Source of the DNA: an uncultured Bacteroides sp.
GTDB taxonomy: Bacteria > Bacteroidota > Bacteroidia > Bacteroidales > Bacteroidaceae
NCBI GenBank assembly: GCA_900553185.1
Contig: USCT01000030.1
Coordinates: 1 to 24,488, forward strand
DNA length: 24,488 bases
Reading direction: 5' to 3'
A program made the translations under genes and the position numbers. This document shows positions 1 to 7,845 of the stretch, one piece after another (within the stretch, counting starts at the first letter, position 1; each line of letters opens with the position of its first letter). Under the pieces are notes generated by a model. It ran no database searches and was not told the origin of the DNA. It saw only the letters and a list, made by a program, of their open reading frames with translations.

Positions 1-57
1 TTAGGGCTCATTGGGGACTTGCACCCGTTAGTTAATACTCATGCCGAGCATACATAA
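1..57 (+). other. Possible C-terminal end of an unidentified reading frame
   Basis: Frame 1 is open from the window edge to a TAA at 55-57 and would end in ...GDLHPLVNTHAEHT. With only 18 codons visible I cannot assign a family or be sure that it is coding. The stretch could equally be non-coding sequence downstream of the leftward terminator at 56-83. It is cut by the window edge. Confidence 0.2.
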
Positions 58-83
58 AAAAGCCCCCGGCAATACCGGGAGCT
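56..83 (-). terminator. Intrinsic terminator for the CMD/cupin gene
   Basis: Read on the minus strand, CCCGG and CCGGG arms enclose a 5-base loop. An outer AGC/GCT pairing extends the stem across one mismatch, and the stem is followed by six T. The U-tract is only on the minus strand, so the terminator acts on leftward transcription from the gene at 195-1022. Confidence 0.75.
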
Positions 84-95
84 GATAAGATTGCA

Positions 96-178
96 ATCAG
101 GAAACGTCATTTCCTGATTACAGAAAAAAGTCAAAAGAGTAACTTTCAAAGAAACAGTTCATTTTCTGTCAGAAAGTT
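96..178 (-). other. Two further hairpins in the 3' region of the CMD/cupin transcript
   Basis: ATCAGGAAA (96-104) and TTTCCTGAT (110-118) form a perfect 9-bp stem with a 5-base loop. AACTTTC (141-147) and GAAAGTT (172-178) form a second stem with an inner ACAG/CTGT pairing. Neither has a U-tract. They lie between the stop codon at 195 and the terminator at 56-83, so the transcript would end in three hairpins in a row. They may only protect the 3' end; the function is inferred. Confidence 0.35.
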
Positions 179-194
179 CAACGAATACCATACA

Positions 195-1022
195 CTATCG
201 CTCCAAGGTTTTGTAAACAGCATCGGAAACAGGCTCCAGCCATTCATTGGAAGTATCTTTTCCAGGTACTTCAAAGGCCAGATGAGCAAACCAGCTGTCG
301 GCAGCCGCCCCATGCCAGTGCTTGACATTGGCAGGAATATGAATCACAGTCCCTGGAAGAATCTGTACAGGCGCCTTGCCCTCTTCCTGATACCAGCCAC
401 GGCCCGCCACACCAATCAACATTTGCCCACCACCTTCCGACGCGTGATGAATGTGCCAATTATTCCGGCATCCGGGTTCAAAAGTTACATTAGCCACCGG
501 TACCTGTGTGTCTGAAACCGTTGCAAGATAACTGTTTCCTATAAAATAACGGGCATACGCAGTATTCGGCTCCCCTATCGGAAAAATCATCTCACGCTGA
601 AAAGCGGCCTTGGCATCTTCACCGGAAGCATCTTCGGCCCATACTTCCTTGGCCAACCGAAATGTCGCCCATACTTTGGGCCATCCGGCATAAAAGCCTA
701 TGTGCGTAAGAATCTCGGAGATTTCCGTACGGGTTATACCATTCTGTTTAGCCGTCTGAAGGTGATAAACCAATGAACTGTCGGTTATACCCTGACTGAT
801 CAGCGACGTGATGGTAATCATACTCCGATCACGTAATCCCAACTTATCTGTACGGCTCCACACCTCGCCGAAAAGTACATCGTCATTGAGTTCCGCAAAT
901 TTAGGAGCAAACGCTCCAAGCTGGTCACGTCCAGCCGTCTGTTTTACTTTTTCCTGTGCCATAACTAGAGTTGTACTGTTTATTGCCAATGCGACAAGCG
1001 CAAGGAGCATTTTTATTTTCAT
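195..1022 (-). CDS. Secreted carboxymuconolactone decarboxylase (AhpD-like)/cupin fusion protein
   Basis: 275 residues. The N-terminus (about 1-22, ending VMA-QEK) is a typical signal peptide, so the protein is probably periplasmic. Residues about 30-130 fit the carboxymuconolactone decarboxylase fold, ending in an HIGFYAGWP helix, but they lack the CxxC pair of AhpD peroxidases. Residues about 155-255 are a cupin barrel. Motif 1 contains H190 and H192 followed by GGGQ (Q200 in the usual Glu/Gln position). Motif 2 is PGTVIHIPANVKHWHG with H235 and H237. These are plausible metal ligands. Two-domain proteins of this type are common in Bacteroides, but the substrate is unknown; the name describes domains, not a proven reaction. 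The gene is a single unit with its own promoter-like site (1068-1075) and terminator (56-83). The ATG at 1022 directly begins the signal peptide. Confidence 0.85.
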   Translation of the reverse strand: MKIKMLLALVALAINSTTLVMAQEKVKQTAGRDQLGAFAPKFAELNDDVLFGEVWSRTDKLGLRDRSMITITSLISQGITDSSLVYHLQTAKQNGITRTEISEILTHIGFYAGWPKVWATFRLAKEVWAEDASGEDAKAAFQREMIFPIGEPNTAYARYFIGNSYLATVSDTQVPVANVTFEPGCRNNWHIHHASEGGGQMLIGVAGRGWYQEEGKAPVQILPGTVIHIPANVKHWHGAAADSWFAHLAFEVPGKDTSNEWLEPVSDAVYKTLER

Positions 1023-1067
1023 TTCGATTACCGGATTAAATGTTTGACCTATCCTTTTTTCTCTTTA

Positions 1068-1075
1068 CAAAATTA
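1068..1075 (-). promoter_or_regulatory. Bacteroidetes -7 box for the CMD/cupin gene
   Basis: The minus strand reads TAATTTTG, matching TAnnTTTG, about 45 bases upstream of the start codon. The -33 element is not clear; TTG occurs upstream but at non-ideal spacing, next to the palindrome at 1094-1107. Confidence 0.5.
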
Positions 1076-1093
1076 CTCCGAAACCCAACAATC

Positions 1094-1107
1094 AATTGTA
1101 TACAATT
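1094..1107. promoter_or_regulatory. Perfect 14-bp palindrome, operator-like
   Basis: AATTGTATACAATT is its own reverse complement. It begins 18 bp upstream of the -7 box at 1068-1075, where the -33 region should be, so a dimeric regulator bound here would overlap RNA polymerase. The TTGTATACAA core resembles operators of GntR-type repressors. That comparison is from memory, and no such regulator is encoded in the window. Confidence 0.4.
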
Positions 1108-1149
1108 TACAGATATTTATACCCAAATCCTTGATTTAAGAAGATACTA

Positions 1150-1193
1150 AAAAAACGTCTTCGTATCCTTGGCAGGACACGAAGACGTTTTTT
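1150..1193 (-). terminator. Strong bidirectional-looking terminator after pepO
   Basis: AAAAAACGTCTTCGT (1150-1164) pairs perfectly with ACGAAGACGTTTTTT (1179-1193). An inner TCCT/AGGA pairing closes further. The minus strand ends in a run of seven or more T and lies about 60 bases after the peptidase stop codon. The plus strand also has a T run, but nothing is transcribed toward it from nearby. Confidence 0.9.
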
Positions 1194-1253
1194 CGAATCA
1201 TGGAGGATATTTCCAGAATAGAGTATCCCCTCAGCTTCTGGTACAAATCTCTT

Positions 1254-3290
1254 TTACCAGATATTTACCCGTTTTTCAGGAGCCAGATAAAGCGGATCGG
1301 ACGGCGTAATGTTAAACGCGTCATACCATGCCTGAATATGAGGCAGCGCACCGTTTACACGCCATCTGCCCAGTGAATGGGGATCCGACTTGGTATATAC
1401 ACGAATCTGCTCGTCACGGATATTTCCGGCCCACAGCGTAGCGTATGCCAGGAAGAAACGCTGGTCAGGAGTAAATCCGTCTTCATCTTTCAGAGGAGCA
1501 TTCTTTGTAGCGTTCTTGTATGCCAGATAAGCCACGTTCAAACCTCCGTGATCGGCCAGATTCTCACCCAATGTCAATGTACCATTTGCATGAAGACCCG
1601 GCAATACTTCGATGTTGTTAAAGAAATCAACCATCACCTGAGCGCGTTCATTGAAGCGATCGGCATCACCTTCTGCCCACCAGTCTTTCAGGTTTCCATC
1701 CTTATCAAACTGACGTCCCTGATCATCGAATCCGTGTGTCATCTCATGACCAATCACTACACCAATCGCACCGTAATTGAACGCATCATCGGCATTCATG
1801 TCAAAGAATGGATATTGCAGGATAGCAGCCGGGAAACAAATTTCATTAGTAGACGGATTATAATATGCGTTGACAGTCTGAGGAGTCATCAGCCATTCAT
1901 CCTTGTCTACCGGTTTTCCCAGACGACCATAGTTATCCTTGCTTCCCCATACGGCAGCCCGGCAAACATTGGCCCAGTATGAATCTTTTTCTACTTTCAG
2001 ATCTGAATAATCTTTCCATTTATCCGGATATCCCACTTTTACATGGAAAGTAGCCAGTTTTTCCTGAGCACGCACTTTAGTGCTGTCGCTCATCCATTCC
2101 TGCGCCTGAATACGTTCTCCCAGAGCAGTCTGCAGATTCTTTACCAAAGTCACCATACGTTCTTTGGCTGCCGGTGAGAAGTATTTTTCTACATACATCT
2201 GTCCTACCAGTTCGCCCAGCAATCCGTTTACAGAATTAACGGCACGTTTCCAACGGGGCTGATTTACCTGACGTCCGGACAACACCTTTCCGTAAAAATC
2301 AAAACGAGCAGCTACAAAGTCATCACTCAGACAGCTGGCAGCCGCATCAATCAAATTGTATTGCAGGTAAGAAATATGCTTGGACAACGGCAAAGTATTG
2401 ATCAGTCGTGCTACTTCGCTGATAGGTTCTACCTGTTCTACATTCAACTCTTCTACCTGAGCAATACCCAGTCCTTTCAGATACGCATCCCAATCGATTC
2501 CCGAAATCTGTTTTTTCAGCTCATCATAAGACATTTTGTGGTAATTGGCTTCCGGATCACGCAGTTCCGTAGCACTACGAGAAACTTTGGCTATGGCTGT
2601 TTCTATTTCCATCACATCGTTCATCTTCTGAACGGCTTCAGTTTCATTACAACCCACCAGAGTGAAAAGCTTAGTGATGTACTTCTTATATTGTTCACGG
2701 ATGTTTGAAGTAACACTATCGGTATCAAGGTAATATTCCTTCTCACCCAGGTTGATACCGCCCTGTCCCATCTGGAAAATATTCAGGCTGCTGTTCTTCG
2801 GATCAGCATATACATAGCTGTGAAAATAAGTCCCGATTCCCTGCATACCCAGTTCCGAAACCATCGGAATGATTTCACTTTTATCTTTCAATGCAGCAAT
2901 CTTTTCCAGCTGTGCCTTGATCGGTTCATAACCTTGCTTGTTCAGTGTTACACTGTCCATAGCCAGATTATAAAGATCGCCAATCTTCTGGGCAGGTGTA
3001 CCTGCTTCACTCTTCTGGGCAGCCAGACCTTCAATCAGTTCACGAATCTGTTTCTGATTATCTTCTGCCAACAGATCGAATGTCCCGAAACGGGAATATT
3101 CAGCAGTCAGCGGATGTTTTTCGTTCCATCCGCCACAAGCATACTGGAAAAAGTCCTGACCGGCAGATACCGTAGTATCCATATTGGTCAAGTCAAGGCC
3201 TGAAGTACTCTTTACTTCCTTCTGGCTTGTACAACCGGTCATCGTAGCTACAATCATAGCTGCAACGGCCATACATTGTTTTGTTTTCAT
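1254..3290 (-). CDS. pepO: M13 (neprilysin/PepO) family zinc endopeptidase, lipoprotein
   Basis: 678 residues, normal length for the family. The N-terminus ends in TMTGC with Cys20, a lipobox-like site, so I infer a lipid-anchored periplasmic or surface enzyme. The N-terminal M13 domain starts near DFFQYACGGW (46-55). The catalytic part has NAYYNP (474-479), the zinc motif HEMTH (H515, E516, H519) and the third ligand in GENLADHGG (E576). GRWRVNGALPH (641-651) is the usual substrate-backbone motif. The protein ends in VNIW where the family commonly has CxxW, so the terminal disulfide seems absent. It should cleave oligopeptides. It starts 51 bases after the ABC-F gene with no terminator between them, so the two may be cotranscribed. 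Confidence 0.93.
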   Translation of the reverse strand: MKTKQCMAVAAMIVATMTGCTSQKEVKSTSGLDLTNMDTTVSAGQDFFQYACGGWNEKHPLTAEYSRFGTFDLLAEDNQKQIRELIEGLAAQKSEAGTPAQKIGDLYNLAMDSVTLNKQGYEPIKAQLEKIAALKDKSEIIPMVSELGMQGIGTYFHSYVYADPKNSSLNIFQMGQGGINLGEKEYYLDTDSVTSNIREQYKKYITKLFTLVGCNETEAVQKMNDVMEIETAIAKVSRSATELRDPEANYHKMSYDELKKQISGIDWDAYLKGLGIAQVEELNVEQVEPISEVARLINTLPLSKHISYLQYNLIDAAASCLSDDFVAARFDFYGKVLSGRQVNQPRWKRAVNSVNGLLGELVGQMYVEKYFSPAAKERMVTLVKNLQTALGERIQAQEWMSDSTKVRAQEKLATFHVKVGYPDKWKDYSDLKVEKDSYWANVCRAAVWGSKDNYGRLGKPVDKDEWLMTPQTVNAYYNPSTNEICFPAAILQYPFFDMNADDAFNYGAIGVVIGHEMTHGFDDQGRQFDKDGNLKDWWAEGDADRFNERAQVMVDFFNNIEVLPGLHANGTLTLGENLADHGGLNVAYLAYKNATKNAPLKDEDGFTPDQRFFLAYATLWAGNIRDEQIRVYTKSDPHSLGRWRVNGALPHIQAWYDAFNITPSDPLYLAPEKRVNIW

Positions 3291-3341
3291 ACTGTTTATA
3301 TTAAAAGTAAATACATAAATTTTATTCCAACTAAAAAAGTA

Positions 3342-5285
3342 TCAGGATTTCTGAAGCTCTTCTATTTCAAGCAAAGCATTTTCCCATTCTTCTTCCACAC
3401 CGGCAATATCTTTCTTCAAAGCCTCATACTGCTCATACAGACTCCTGTCAGAAGCTCCTTCCGGAGTCGACATACGGGTTTCTATCTCAGAAACCTGAGA
3501 TTCCAGTTCCTCAATACGTGACTCACAGGCAGACGCCTGCTTTTCCAACTTACGGATTTTACGGTTCAATTCTTTCTGAGCCTCATAAGACAACTTGTTT
3601 TCGCTGACCGGAACCTGGCTTTCCTCACGGACAGGAGCAGACGACGAAGCCGACGTAAGCTGCAACTCCTGCAGGCTTTCCATTTTTTTCTTCTGCAGGA
3701 AATCATAGATACCACCGATATGTTCCTTTACAAGACCTCCGCCGAATTCATATACCTTGGTGACAAGTCCGTCGAGGAACTCACGATCGTGCGAAACCAC
3801 GATAACGGTCCCGTCAAAGTCACGGATCGCTTCCTTCAGCACATCTTTGGAACGCATATCCAGGTGATTGGTAGGCTCATCCAGTATCAACAGGTTCACC
3901 GGTTCAAGCAGCAGACGAATCATGGCCAGACGACTTCTCTCTCCTCCGGAAAGGACCTTTACCTTTTTGTCAGAAGCCTCTCCGCCAAACATAAACGCTC
4001 CCAGAATATCGCGTATTTTCAGACGAATATCTCCTTTTGCCACCTGATCAATGGTATCGAATACGGTCAGGTTCTCATCAAGCAACTGAGCCTGGTTCTG
4101 GGCAAAATAACCGATTTGTACGTTATGGCCGATAACCAGCTTTCCTTCGTACGGTATCTGATCCATGATACATTTTACCAATGTAGACTTTCCTTCACCG
4201 TTCTTTCCCACAAAAGCGACCTTTTCACCCCGGTGAATGGTCAGATTCACATCGTGAAAGATCACATGACTGCCATACGCTTTTTTCAGTCCTTCACAAA
4301 TAACAGGATAATTTCCCGAGCGTATGGCCGGAGGAAATTTCAGACGAAGAGTTGCGTGATCTTCCTCATCAATCTGAATGGGAACAATTTTCTCCAGTTG
4401 CTTGATACGGCTCTGCACCTGTACTGCCTTGGTAGCCTTGTAGCGGAAACGTTCTATAAAATCCTCCGTATCCTTGATTTCCTTCTGCTGATTCTCGTAA
4501 GCACGAAGCTGCTGCTCACGACGCTCTTTCCGCAATACGACAAATTCGTCGTAAGGCACTTTATAATCATAAATATGTCCGCAGGAGATTTCAATGGTCC
4601 GATTGGTAACATTGTTAATAAAAGCACGGTCGTGACTTACCAGCACTACAGCTCCCGGATTTACTTTCAGAAATCCCTCGAGCCACTGAATGCTTTCAAT
4701 ATCAAGGTGATTGGTAGGCTCGTCAAGCAGCAATACATCCGGACGTCTCAACAACAGCTTGGCCAGCTCAATACGCATACGCCACCCGCCACTGAATTCC
4801 GAAGTAGGACGGTTAAAGTCTGTCCGCTCAAAGCCCAGCCCCACCAGGGTACGTTCGATTTCAGCCCGATAATTTGTTCCTCCCATCATCAAGAAGCGTT
4901 CATTGTCGTGCGTAAACCGGTCTATCAGTTCGTGATAACTTTCTGAATCATAATCGGTACGGTCGGCCAGTTCCTGATTCATCCGATTGATGCGATCCTG
5001 TAACTCGAATATGTGTTCAAAAGCCATTTCAGCCTCTTCCATAACAGTCCGCGTATCACTCAATATCATTACCTGCGGCAGATAACCAACCGTTATTCCC
5101 CGCTGTACAGCCACCGTACCTTCCGTAGGATGCTGTTCACCAGCCAGAATTTTCAGCATGGTAGACTTGCCGGCACCATTTTTTCCAACCAGTGCTATGC
5201 GGTCTTTTTTATTGATAACAAACGAAACGTCTTCGAACAAAGGTGTTACACCAAACTCAACTTTCAATCCTTCTACTGAAATCAT
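3342..5285 (-). CDS. ABC-F family ATPase (ribosome-associated type)
   Basis: 647 residues, two ABC domains and no membrane segment. Domain 1: Walker A GKNGAGKS (34-41), signature SGGWRMR (165-171), Walker B LLLDEPTNHLD (about 185-195). Domain 2: Walker A GKNGEGKS (360-367), signature LSGGERSR (445-452), Walker B LLILDEPTNHLD. Between them lies the ABC-F linker (about 240-300), rich in Arg, Lys and Glu. The tail (about 560-645) is a coiled coil, as in the Uup/YdiF/YheS branch. Family members bind the ribosomal E site and act in translation; some protect against antibiotics. Which subgroup this belongs to cannot be decided by eye. A TAACTTTG promoter box lies 26 bases upstream. Confidence 0.92.
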   Translation of the reverse strand: MISVEGLKVEFGVTPLFEDVSFVINKKDRIALVGKNGAGKSTMLKILAGEQHPTEGTVAVQRGITVGYLPQVMILSDTRTVMEEAEMAFEHIFELQDRINRMNQELADRTDYDSESYHELIDRFTHDNERFLMMGGTNYRAEIERTLVGLGFERTDFNRPTSEFSGGWRMRIELAKLLLRRPDVLLLDEPTNHLDIESIQWLEGFLKVNPGAVVLVSHDRAFINNVTNRTIEISCGHIYDYKVPYDEFVVLRKERREQQLRAYENQQKEIKDTEDFIERFRYKATKAVQVQSRIKQLEKIVPIQIDEEDHATLRLKFPPAIRSGNYPVICEGLKKAYGSHVIFHDVNLTIHRGEKVAFVGKNGEGKSTLVKCIMDQIPYEGKLVIGHNVQIGYFAQNQAQLLDENLTVFDTIDQVAKGDIRLKIRDILGAFMFGGEASDKKVKVLSGGERSRLAMIRLLLEPVNLLILDEPTNHLDMRSKDVLKEAIRDFDGTVIVVSHDREFLDGLVTKVYEFGGGLVKEHIGGIYDFLQKKKMESLQELQLTSASSSAPVREESQVPVSENKLSYEAQKELNRKIRKLEKQASACESRIEELESQVSEIETRMSTPEGASDRSLYEQYEALKKDIAGVEEEWENALLEIEELQKS

Positions 5286-5310
5286 GCGAAATAATTTTTC
5301 AAAGTGCCGA

Positions 5311-5318
5311 CAAAGTTA
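5311..5318 (-). promoter_or_regulatory. Bacteroidetes -7 box for the ABC-F gene
   Basis: The minus strand reads TAACTTTG (TAnnTTTG), about 26 bases before the ATG at 5285. No convincing -33 TTTG lies at the right distance. Confidence 0.45.
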
Positions 5319-5452
5319 CCATTTTTTCACCAACCCTAACTATATCATAAACTTAAAATTATACAACGCATCTTTCAACCGTTAACAAAAAACGTCTTTT
5401 TCAGACAGAAATCTTAAACAGTGTTATAAAACATCTTTTTTGATCGTATATA

Positions 5453-5483
5453 TTTGCAGATATAAAAGAAATACGTACCTTTG
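5453..5483 (+). promoter_or_regulatory. Consensus Bacteroidetes promoter driving the 5490-5551 cassette
   Basis: TTTG (5453-5456), a 19-base spacer, then TACCTTTG (5476-5483). This is an exact match to TTTG-N19-TAnnTTTG, the best plus-strand promoter in the window. No plus-strand protein gene follows until recQ, almost 6 kb away. Confidence 0.7.
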
Positions 5484-5489
5484 CAATGT

Positions 5490-5551
5490 GTTTTTCATAG
5501 TATTAGATTTAAGGTTAACAAAGGTTGGAGTACAGCGGTACTCCTTTTTTT
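5490..5551 (+). ncRNA. Candidate small RNA or attenuated leader (about 62 nt)
   Basis: A consensus promoter ends at 5483 and a clean intrinsic terminator ends at 5551, defining a transcript of about 62 bases. Its body includes GTATTAGATTTAAGGTTAAC (5499-5518), AT-rich and without an open frame. The layout resembles 5' leaders I recall recurring in Bacteroides genomes, but I could not check this. An ATG follows the T-run at once (5552) and opens a 14-codon frame ending at 5596, just before another hairpin (5598-5629). The element could be a stand-alone sRNA or a leader whose gene has been lost. Confidence 0.5.
5527..5551 (+). terminator. Intrinsic terminator of the small RNA
   Basis: GGAGTAC (5527-5533), loop AGCG, GTACTCC (5538-5544), then seven T (5545-5551). 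The 7-bp perfect stem and T7 tail are textbook rho-independent structure on the plus strand. Confidence 0.85.
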
Positions 5552-5594
5552 ATGTCCATACAGGAACAAGCCACTTCAATAACACAAATATCAT

Positions 5595-5629
5595 AAAAAA
5601 AGACTTCCTTATCCCTAAGAAAGTCTTTT
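5595..5629 (-). terminator. Intrinsic terminator, U-tract on the minus strand
   Basis: AAAAGACTT (5598-5606) and AAGTCTTTT (5621-5629) pair perfectly, with an inner CTTA/TAAG after one mismatch. On the minus strand the stem runs into seven T (5595-5601); the plus strand has only four T. It stops leftward transcription, perhaps read-through from purA, before it meets the plus-strand small RNA. Confidence 0.7.
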
Positions 5630-5969
5630 CAGCAATAAACTAATAGAATTGAACGCTTATTTTGTGTCAGTCATCTTATTTGTCTTTGTTTAGCTCTGGT
5701 TGTTTAAAAGCAGAATTCTCATTAATAAACCATGTAGTTTTCGGTGTTGGTTCAAGCAATTACAGCATAAACATAAAAAAACAGAATGTTTAGTCAAGTC
5801 CGTTATTTCATTTTCCCCATGTTCCTTCCTGTGAATGGAATTTCTATCTTTGTAAATAACGGGAAAAAGTCTTTTTTGTTCAGCCAATTTCTGTTTTTTT
5901 CAGTCATACATCAGAAAAACACGAAAAAACATACGGAATCTTCTAACCAAGAAAGAGCCTGAACACAAC
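5630..5969. other. Non-coding gap between purA and the small-RNA cassette
   Basis: No convincing gene on either strand. A 65-codon minus frame (5690-5887) has no promoter, no ribosome site and no recognisable family. CCGTTATTT (5800-5808) and AAATAACGG (5854-5862) form a 9-bp perfect inverted repeat around a 45-base loop. A plus-strand TATCTTTG (5845-5852), which looks like a -7 box, lies inside it but has no clear -33 partner. No tRNA-like arms were found. Confidence 0.4.
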
Positions 5970-6005
5970 AAAGGCCGTCACTCCACCAAAAGGATAACGG
6001 CCCTT
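5970..6005 (-). terminator. Terminator-like hairpin after purA
   Basis: AAAGGCCGT (5970-5978) pairs with ACGGCCCTT (5997-6005) over nine positions with one G-U. Read on the minus strand it is followed by TTTGTTGTG, a weak U-tract. It lies 58 bases after the purA stop codon. Confidence 0.6.
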
Positions 6006-6063
6006 GCTCTGTTGTCTGTCAAAACAAGAAATCAGAGTTCTATTTTGTTACGACATAATTCTA

Positions 6064-7335
6064 TCATTCTTCTGTATAACGAACGATGGTCTGGGCGCGG
6101 TCGGGCCCTACAGAAACAATCTTGATCGGAGTCTGCAGCTGTTCTTCCAGGAAAGAAATATATGCATTAAATTCTTCCGGGAATTCATCTTCACTGGTCA
6201 TCTTCGTCATATCGGTTTTCCAGCCTGGAAGTTCTACATAAACCGGTTCAACTCCCTCGCTGATATCAAACGGGAAATAATCAATCTCTTCACCGTTCAC
6301 CTTATAAGCTACACAAGCCTTCACGGTATCGAAACCGTCGAGTACATCACTCTTCATCAGAATCAGTTTGGTTACTCCATTCAGCATGATGGCATAACGC
6401 AACGCAACCAGATCCACCCAGCCACAACGACGTTCACGTCCGGTTACGGCTCCATATTCATGACCCAGATCGCGAATCTTCTTGCCTGTTTCATCAAACA
6501 GTTCAGTAGGGAACGGTCCTGCGCCCACACGCGTACAATACGCCTTCATGATACCATATACTTCACCGATTTTATTCGGACCCAGTCCCAATCCGGTACA
6601 AGCACCGGCACAAATGGTATTGGAAGATGTTACAAACGGATAAGAACCGAAATCAACATCCAGCATCGTACCTTGAGCACCTTCACACAAAACACTCTTA
6701 CCTTCTTTCAGCAGATTATTGATGGTATGCTCGCTGTCTACCAGATGGAACTGACGCAAATATTCGATACCTTCCATCCACTGTTTTTCCAGTTCCGTTA
6801 TATCGTATTCATAATTCAGACTCTTCAGAATCTGCTCATGACGAGCTTTTGCAGCCGCATATTTAGCTTCAAAGTTATGCAGAATGTCTCCTACACGCAA
6901 ACCGTTTCGGCTCACCTTATCCGTATAAGTCGGGCCGATACCCTTGCCGGTAGTACCTACCTTGGAAGCACCTTTTGCCGCTTCGTACGCAGCATCCAGA
7001 ATACGGTGAGTAGGCAAAATCAAGTGAGCTTTCTTTGATATATACAGACGTTCCTTCAACGGATGACCACTAGCTTCCAGTGCTTCGGCCTCAGCCTTAA
7101 ACAACGCCGGATCCAGAACCACACCGTTACCGATAATGTTTACTTTGTCTCCCTGAAAAATTCCAGAAGGAATGGAACGCAAAACGTATTTCTGTCCTTC
7201 AAATTCCAAAGTATGACCGGCATTCGGACCTCCCTGAAAACGGGCAACCACATCATAACGCGGAGTCAAGACATCGACTACTTTACCTTTGCCTTCGTCT
7301 CCCCACTGTAAACCTAACAAGACATCTACTTTCAT
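6064..7335 (-). CDS. purA: Adenylosuccinate synthetase
   Basis: 423 residues, full length. The enzyme joins IMP and aspartate with GTP to form adenylosuccinate, the first committed step to AMP, in the cytoplasm. The N-terminus carries QWGDEGKGK (10-18) with catalytic Asp13, and GGPNAGHT (35-42) with catalytic His41. Further family blocks are TTGKGIGPTYTDK, VGAGPFPTEL, TGRERRCGW (IMP and GTP binding) and the closing SVGPDR guanine-binding segment. It starts 24 bases after the Fur-family gene with no terminator between, so the two are probably one transcript. A hairpin at 5970-6005 ends the unit. No purine riboswitch is visible. Confidence 0.98.
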   Translation of the reverse strand: MKVDVLLGLQWGDEGKGKVVDVLTPRYDVVARFQGGPNAGHTLEFEGQKYVLRSIPSGIFQGDKVNIIGNGVVLDPALFKAEAEALEASGHPLKERLYISKKAHLILPTHRILDAAYEAAKGASKVGTTGKGIGPTYTDKVSRNGLRVGDILHNFEAKYAAAKARHEQILKSLNYEYDITELEKQWMEGIEYLRQFHLVDSEHTINNLLKEGKSVLCEGAQGTMLDVDFGSYPFVTSSNTICAGACTGLGLGPNKIGEVYGIMKAYCTRVGAGPFPTELFDETGKKIRDLGHEYGAVTGRERRCGWVDLVALRYAIMLNGVTKLILMKSDVLDGFDTVKACVAYKVNGEEIDYFPFDISEGVEPVYVELPGWKTDMTKMTSEDEFPEEFNAYISFLEEQLQTPIKIVSVGPDRAQTIVRYTEE

Positions 7336-7359
7336 GATTTCTTTAGTTTTTATAGTTCA

Positions 7360-7824
7360 TTATTTATTCTTCTTTCGTCTCGCCCATGCACACTTGCTGC
7401 ATAATCCATAGATATACAACGAATAATGAGATGCTTGAAACCCTTTCAGTCTGGTTTGGGCAATGGCTTGCTTCAGGTTTTCGTCTTCAAACTCGGCTAC
7501 CTTGCCGCAAGAAGTACAAATCATGTGATGATGGGTTTCATTGTTATACGAGCGTTCATACTGCGATGTGTTTCCAAACTGGTGCTTTATGACCAGTCCG
7601 GCATCAATCAAAAGAATGATGGTATTGTACAAAGTAGCACGGCTGACACGGAATTTTTCCTTATCAGCCATGTAATTATACAAGTCATCTATATCAAAAT
7701 GTCCCTTGATGGAATAGATTGTTTCGAGTATAGCATATCTTTCAGGCGTCTTTCGATGTCCGTTCTTCTGCAGATACTCGGTAAGAACCTGCTTTACTGT
7801 TTCCTTGATTGTATGCTCTTCCAT
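7360..7824 (-). CDS. Fur-family metal-dependent transcriptional regulator
   Basis: 154 residues from the ATG at 7824. A longer frame from a TTG at 7848 is rejected because that TTG is the 3' end of the -7 box TATCTTTG. Residues about 10-85 form the winged helix with recognition segment SRATLYNTI. The C-terminal half has THHHMICTSCGK and YGLCSKC, giving a His cluster and two CxxC pairs (C103/C106 and C142/C145) for structural zinc. These place it in the Fur/PerR/Zur superfamily, but which metal or signal it senses cannot be told. It is followed by purA at 24 bases. Linkage of a Fur-type repressor to purA suggests cotranscription, not necessarily shared function. Confidence 0.9.
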   Translation of the reverse strand: MEEHTIKETVKQVLTEYLQKNGHRKTPERYAILETIYSIKGHFDIDDLYNYMADKEKFRVSRATLYNTIILLIDAGLVIKHQFGNTSQYERSYNNETHHHMICTSCGKVAEFEDENLKQAIAQTRLKGFQASHYSLYIYGLCSKCAWARRKKNK

Positions 7825-7845
7825 CTGACAATTCTGTTCAGCCGT

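Noticed and set aside
3720..4946. 408-codon plus-strand open frame
   Set aside because: Antisense shadow of the ABC-F gene; no motif, promoter or conserved block.
5552..5596. 14-codon frame directly after the small-RNA terminator
   Set aside because: Too short to support as a gene; kept only as context for the small-RNA cassette.
5740..5765. GGTTCAAGC stretch resembling a tRNA T-loop
   Set aside because: No acceptor, D or anticodon stem can be formed around it.
5690..5887. 65-codon minus-strand frame in the purA/ABC-F gap
   Set aside because: No promoter box, no ribosome site, biased Leu/Cys/His composition and no family; more likely chance.
6004..7038. 344-codon plus-strand open frame
   Set aside because: Antisense shadow of purA, whose motifs are intact; no family features in the opposite frame.
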